Assembly: GCF_946478955.1 (NCBI RefSeq)
Contig: NZ_CAMLDL010000034.1
Span: forward strand, 1 to 10,211
Origin: an uncultured Sphingomonas sp.
Lineage (GTDB): Bacteria > Pseudomonadota > Alphaproteobacteria > Sphingomonadales > Sphingomonadaceae
Direction of reading: 5' to 3'
DNA length: 10,211 nt
A program made the position numbers and the translations under genes. The notes beneath the pieces are model-generated. The model had not been told where the DNA came from. It worked only from the letters and a program-made list of their open reading frames with translations, and searched no databases. Shown here piece after piece: positions 7,933-10,211 of the stretch. Positions within the stretch are counted from its first letter, which is position 1. The number at the start of each line of letters is the position of its first letter.

Positions 7933-8181
7933 ATGAAGAATGTCCAGCGCCTGCAAACTGGCCTTGAAGAGGCTTTCGAACGGATCGAAGATTCGATTTT
8001 GCCCAGCATTGCCATCGTGCTGGAATCGCTGCTCGATGCGTCAGGCAATCTCGACCAAATAGATCCCAAGGCGCTTGCTGCGGAACTTCAGATCCTGGCA
8101 GCGGAGCTCGAGGACCTGACTCGAATGGTTGAACGGGCGTCACCTTCGCACGTTGAGCCTGGCGAATACCGCATTGCCTAA
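7933..8181 (+). CDS. Small acidic helical protein, unknown function
   Basis: An 82-residue protein, almost all predicted helix, with heptad-like leucine and alanine spacing (LEEAFERIEDSILPSIAIVL, then LAAELQILAAELEDLTRMVE at about residues 48-67). A short loop, DASGNLDQIDP, divides two helices, so a helical hairpin or coiled-coil dimer is likely. There is no signal peptide, membrane segment or metal site. I do not recognise the family. ATG 7933 is chosen, but it has no Shine-Dalgarno sequence; a TTG at 7921 is in frame. It is divergent from the small membrane protein gene (36 bases between starts), and its TAA overlaps the stop of the dehydratase gene on the other strand. Normal composition and full use of the gap between neighbours support it as real. 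Confidence 0.62.
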   Translation: MKNVQRLQTGLEEAFERIEDSILPSIAIVLESLLDASGNLDQIDPKALAAELQILAAELEDLTRMVERASPSHVEPGEYRIA

Positions 8182-9125
8182 TCGTTGTTGATGATCGAAT
8201 GATGAAGCGGCCCGTCAATGTTGCTTCCTGACAAGACGATCACCGGCTCCCCTTCCAGATTGATCATACCGGCCAGCGCGGCCGCTAATCCTGCTGCCCC
8301 GCCCGGCTCTACCTTCAATTGATGCCGCATCCAGACCCAACGGATTGCATCCCGTACCTGTTCGTCCGTAACCGCGTGGGCTGCTGCCCCGCGCTTCTCC
8401 AAAATACTGAAGGTGATGGGCGATACCACCCGCGTTTGTAATGCGTCACACATCGTCGCCGGGGCATCGGGCTCGACCGGCACGATTTCACCAAGCGCCA
8501 GCGAGCGTCCCATATCGTCCCAGCCCGTCGGCTCGACAACATGGATTTCACTGTCGGGGGATGCGATTGCTATACCGGCGGCAAGGCCCCCGCCCCCACA
8601 TGGCATGACAATGCGATCCGGCACACGGCCAAGTTGGTCCTCAATTTCCAGCCCAATGGTGCCCTGACCGACCACGATATCTACATCATCGAAACTTGGA
8701 ACCACCGTAGCGCCCAATTCAGACGCAATTCGGTGAGCAATGCCCACACGATCTTCCGCTGCGCGGTCATAAAAGATGATATCCGCGCCCTGCGCTCGCG
8801 TCCCTTCAATCTTCAGCGCAGGGGCGTCCGATGGCATCACAATGATGGCGCGGATGCCGAGGCGCTTTGCCGCGATGGCGACTCCCTGAGCGTGGTTGCC
8901 GGACGAAAACGCGACAACGCCGCAGCGACGTTCATCCTCATCTAACTGGAGCAAGCGATTGGTGGCGCCGCGAAGCTTGAATGCGCCGCCAGTCTGCAAC
9001 GATTCGCATTTGAGCCAGCTTCTCCGTCCCAGAATTTCCGTCTCAATCAGCGGCGTCCGGATGACGTGAGCGCCGATCCGTTGCGCCGCGATCAGTATCG
9101 CTTCTCGACTCACAAGAGGATGCAT
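8178..9125 (-). CDS. PLP-dependent threonine/serine dehydratase-like enzyme (fold type II, no ACT domain)
   Basis: A 315-residue fold-type II PLP enzyme of the threonine dehydratase / serine racemase group. The PLP lysine is K50 in TGGAFKLRGATN, followed by SSGNHAQG (74-81). The phosphate-binding loop is CGGGGLAAG (176-184), and near the C-terminus LSGSNID carries the serine that contacts the pyridine nitrogen. With no C-terminal ACT regulatory domain it is of the short catabolic or racemase-like type, not feedback-controlled biosynthetic IlvA. The likely reaction is deamination of threonine or serine to the 2-oxo acid and ammonia; hydroxyaspartate or racemase activity is possible. The ATG at 9125 is preferred because AAGGAG lies six bases upstream; a TTG in that spacer is not needed. 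It is divergent from the decarboxylase gene. Confidence 0.9.
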   Translation of the reverse strand: MHPLVSREAILIAAQRIGAHVIRTPLIETEILGRRSWLKCESLQTGGAFKLRGATNRLLQLDEDERRCGVVAFSSGNHAQGVAIAAKRLGIRAIIVMPSDAPALKIEGTRAQGADIIFYDRAAEDRVGIAHRIASELGATVVPSFDDVDIVVGQGTIGLEIEDQLGRVPDRIVMPCGGGGLAAGIAIASPDSEIHVVEPTGWDDMGRSLALGEIVPVEPDAPATMCDALQTRVVSPITFSILEKRGAAAHAVTDEQVRDAIRWVWMRHQLKVEPGGAAGLAAALAGMINLEGEPVIVLSGSNIDGPLHHSIINND

Positions 9126-9216
9126 CGTCAACTCCTTGATCTTGGCCTACTTTCGCCAAACCGTTTCGACGCGAGGATAGATTGAGCTCGGTCGACGTAC
9201 AGACGTCCAAAAAATC

Positions 9217-9245
9217 TTTACATGAAGGGTCCTCAACCATATATC
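9217..9245 (+). promoter_or_regulatory. Sigma-70-type promoter of the decarboxylase gene
   Basis: TTTACA (9217-9222) and TATATC (9240-9245) are separated by exactly 17 bases, the best promoter match in the window. Transcription should begin near 9252, giving a leader of about 70 bases that contains the Shine-Dalgarno-burying hairpin. The remaining intergenic DNA (9126-9216) must hold the dehydratase promoter, but I see no convincing boxes there. Confidence 0.6.
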
Positions 9246-9260
9246 GCGCCTCCGCTGCCC

Positions 9261-9319
9261 CATGGGACTTCCAACCGCAAGGCAGCTCTTTTGTCGAACT
9301 ACCCGTTGGAGGTCCCTTG
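9261..9319 (+). promoter_or_regulatory. Decarboxylase leader hairpin hiding the Shine-Dalgarno sequence (speF-leader-like)
   Basis: GGGACTTCCAAC (9264-9275) can pair over 12 positions, with one G-U pair, with GTTGGAGGTCCC (9305-9316). One mismatch and two more pairs extend it to 9261/9319. The ribosome-binding GGAGG (9308-9312) is inside the stem, and the TTG start follows three bases after the structure. The 29-base loop (9276-9304) is well suited to a ligand, protein or second-structure contact. A conserved RNA called speF was reported upstream of alphaproteobacterial ornithine decarboxylase genes; this is a good candidate for a member, judged from memory. Confidence 0.65.
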
Positions 9320-9321
9320 AG

Positions 9322-10211
9322 TTGTACAAGCATCATAGCGCGCTGGGGCTAGTTTCCGCCCTCCGTCCGGTTCAGCCGGTCACGCTCCTCCGTCCGCATG
9401 CCGCATCGCGTGCCGCCCGCTTCTTTACAGAGAAGTTTCCGGGCAAGTCGCTCTATGCGGTAAAGGCCAACCCTTCCCCCGACCTGTTGCAGGTACTGTG
9501 GAACGCGGGCGTTACCCATTATGACGTTGCGTCGCTGGGCGAGGTAAGGCTGGTCGCAGACACGCTGCCCGATGCGACGCTGTGCTTCATGCACCCGGTC
9601 AAGGCCGAGGAAGCGATCGCCGAAGCCTATTTCACCTATGGCGTGAAGACCTACAGCCTCGACACGATCGAAGAGCTGGAAAAAATCATGCGCGCCACCA
9701 AGGGCGCAACCGATCTCAACCTGCTGGTGCGCCTGCGAGTCTCGTCGGATCACTCAAAGCTCAGCCTTGCGTCGAAGTTCGGCGCGGAGCCACATGAGGT
9801 GAAGGCGCTGCTGATGGCCGTCCGTCAAGCAGCCGACGCGCTCGGTATCTGCTTCCATGTCGGCAGCCAGGCGATGAGCCCCGCAGCCTATGCCGAAGCA
9901 ATGGGCCGGGTCCGCAACGCGATTGTCGAAGCGGCGGTCACTGTCGACATCGTCGATGTCGGTGGCGGCTTCCCGTCGAGCTATCCGGGCATGGAACCGC
10001 CTCCGCTCGAGCAGTTCTTCGAGGTCGTTCACAACAGTTTTGAAGCACTGCCGATCAGCTATTCGGCCGAATTGTGGTGCGAGCCCGGTCGTGCATTGTG
10101 CGCCGAATATGCGAGCGTCCTCGTCCGCGTCGAAAAACGCCGGGGAAGCGAGCTCTACATCAACGACGGCGCCTATGGCGCCCTGTTCGATGCCGCACAT
10201 ATCGGCTGGCG
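9322..10211 (+). CDS. Fold type III PLP-dependent ornithine/lysine decarboxylase, N-terminal part
   Basis: The first 296 codons of an alanine-racemase-fold decarboxylase of the eukaryotic ODC type, cut by the right window edge; the family is usually about 380-400 residues. Visible features are the PLP lysine K48 in YAVKANP, HVGSQ (179-183), the phosphate-binding GGGFPSSYPG (214-223) and CEPGRALCAE (253-262) with the PLP-contacting E254. The catalytic cysteine would lie beyond the window. Decarboxylation of ornithine gives putrescine, the entry to polyamines; some relatives prefer lysine, so specificity is open. The start is taken as TTG 9322 (MYKHHSALGLVSALRP), with GGAGG nine bases upstream. 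An in-frame ATG at 9262 would add 20 unlike residues and lies inside the leader hairpin. Confidence 0.92.
   Translation, partial: MYKHHSALGLVSALRPVQPVTLLRPHAASRAARFFTEKFPGKSLYAVKANPSPDLLQVLWNAGVTHYDVASLGEVRLVADTLPDATLCFMHPVKAEEAIAEAYFTYGVKTYSLDTIEELEKIMRATKGATDLNLLVRLRVSSDHSKLSLASKFGAEPHEVKALLMAVRQAADALGICFHVGSQAMSPAAYAEAMGRVRNAIVEAAVTVDIVDVGGGFPSSYPGMEPPPLEQFFEVVHNSFEALPISYSAELWCEPGRALCAEYASVLVRVEKRRGSELYINDGAYGALFDAAHIGW

Noticed and set aside
9191..9209. GACGT repeat near the dehydratase promoter region as an operator
   Set aside because: The repeat is short and direct, with no second copy and no clear relation to promoter boxes.
9349..10200. Two minus-strand frames of 134 and 148 codons
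   Set aside because: Both are antisense to the decarboxylase, whose plus-strand frame is open throughout with PLP-site motifs.

Overview
The window is about 60% GC and gene-dense. It reads as chromosomal DNA from an alphaproteobacterium, most likely a sphingomonad (Sphingomonadales). This rests on protein style and gene content, not on a database search. There is no mobile element, tRNA, rRNA or CRISPR array. All the large genes belong to known families.

Left part, all on the minus strand. Positions 1-309 hold the start of an ABC-F ATPase (EttA type), cut by the window edge. Positions 385-2022 hold an AMP-forming fatty acyl-CoA ligase. Transcribed towards it are ybaB (2118-2441) and dnaX (2443-4083), one base apart. 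The SRP RNA (4268-4362, same strand) lies just upstream of dnaX. SRP RNA-dnaX-ybaB is an old bacterial gene order, but recR, the usual fourth member, is absent here. The 326-base space between dnaX and the ferredoxin holds the SRP RNA, a likely promoter for it, a short palindrome and a REP-like repeat.

Middle part. A tight minus-strand operon runs from 6924 to 4410: cysteine desulfurase 1, cysteine desulfurase 2 and a [2Fe-2S] ferredoxin. Both junctions are ATGA stop/start overlaps, so the three are almost certainly co-translated. This looks like sulfur mobilisation plus electron supply for Fe-S cluster or thio-cofactor assembly, with no scaffold gene in view. A 116-base divergent control region with a perfect 14-base palindrome separates it from a plus-strand alpha/beta hydrolase (7041-7697). 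The hydrolase transcript appears to end at a strong intrinsic terminator that lies inside the oppositely oriented gene for a 64-residue two-helix membrane protein.

Right part. A small helical protein of unknown function (7933-8181, plus) meets a PLP-dependent threonine/serine dehydratase-like enzyme (8178-9125, minus) tail to tail, with the stop codons overlapping. A divergent region then leads to a plus-strand fold-III ornithine/lysine decarboxylase that starts at TTG 9322 and runs off the window. Its leader can form a 12-pair hairpin that buries the Shine-Dalgarno sequence. This is the most interesting regulatory structure here and fits the alphaproteobacterial speF leader class.
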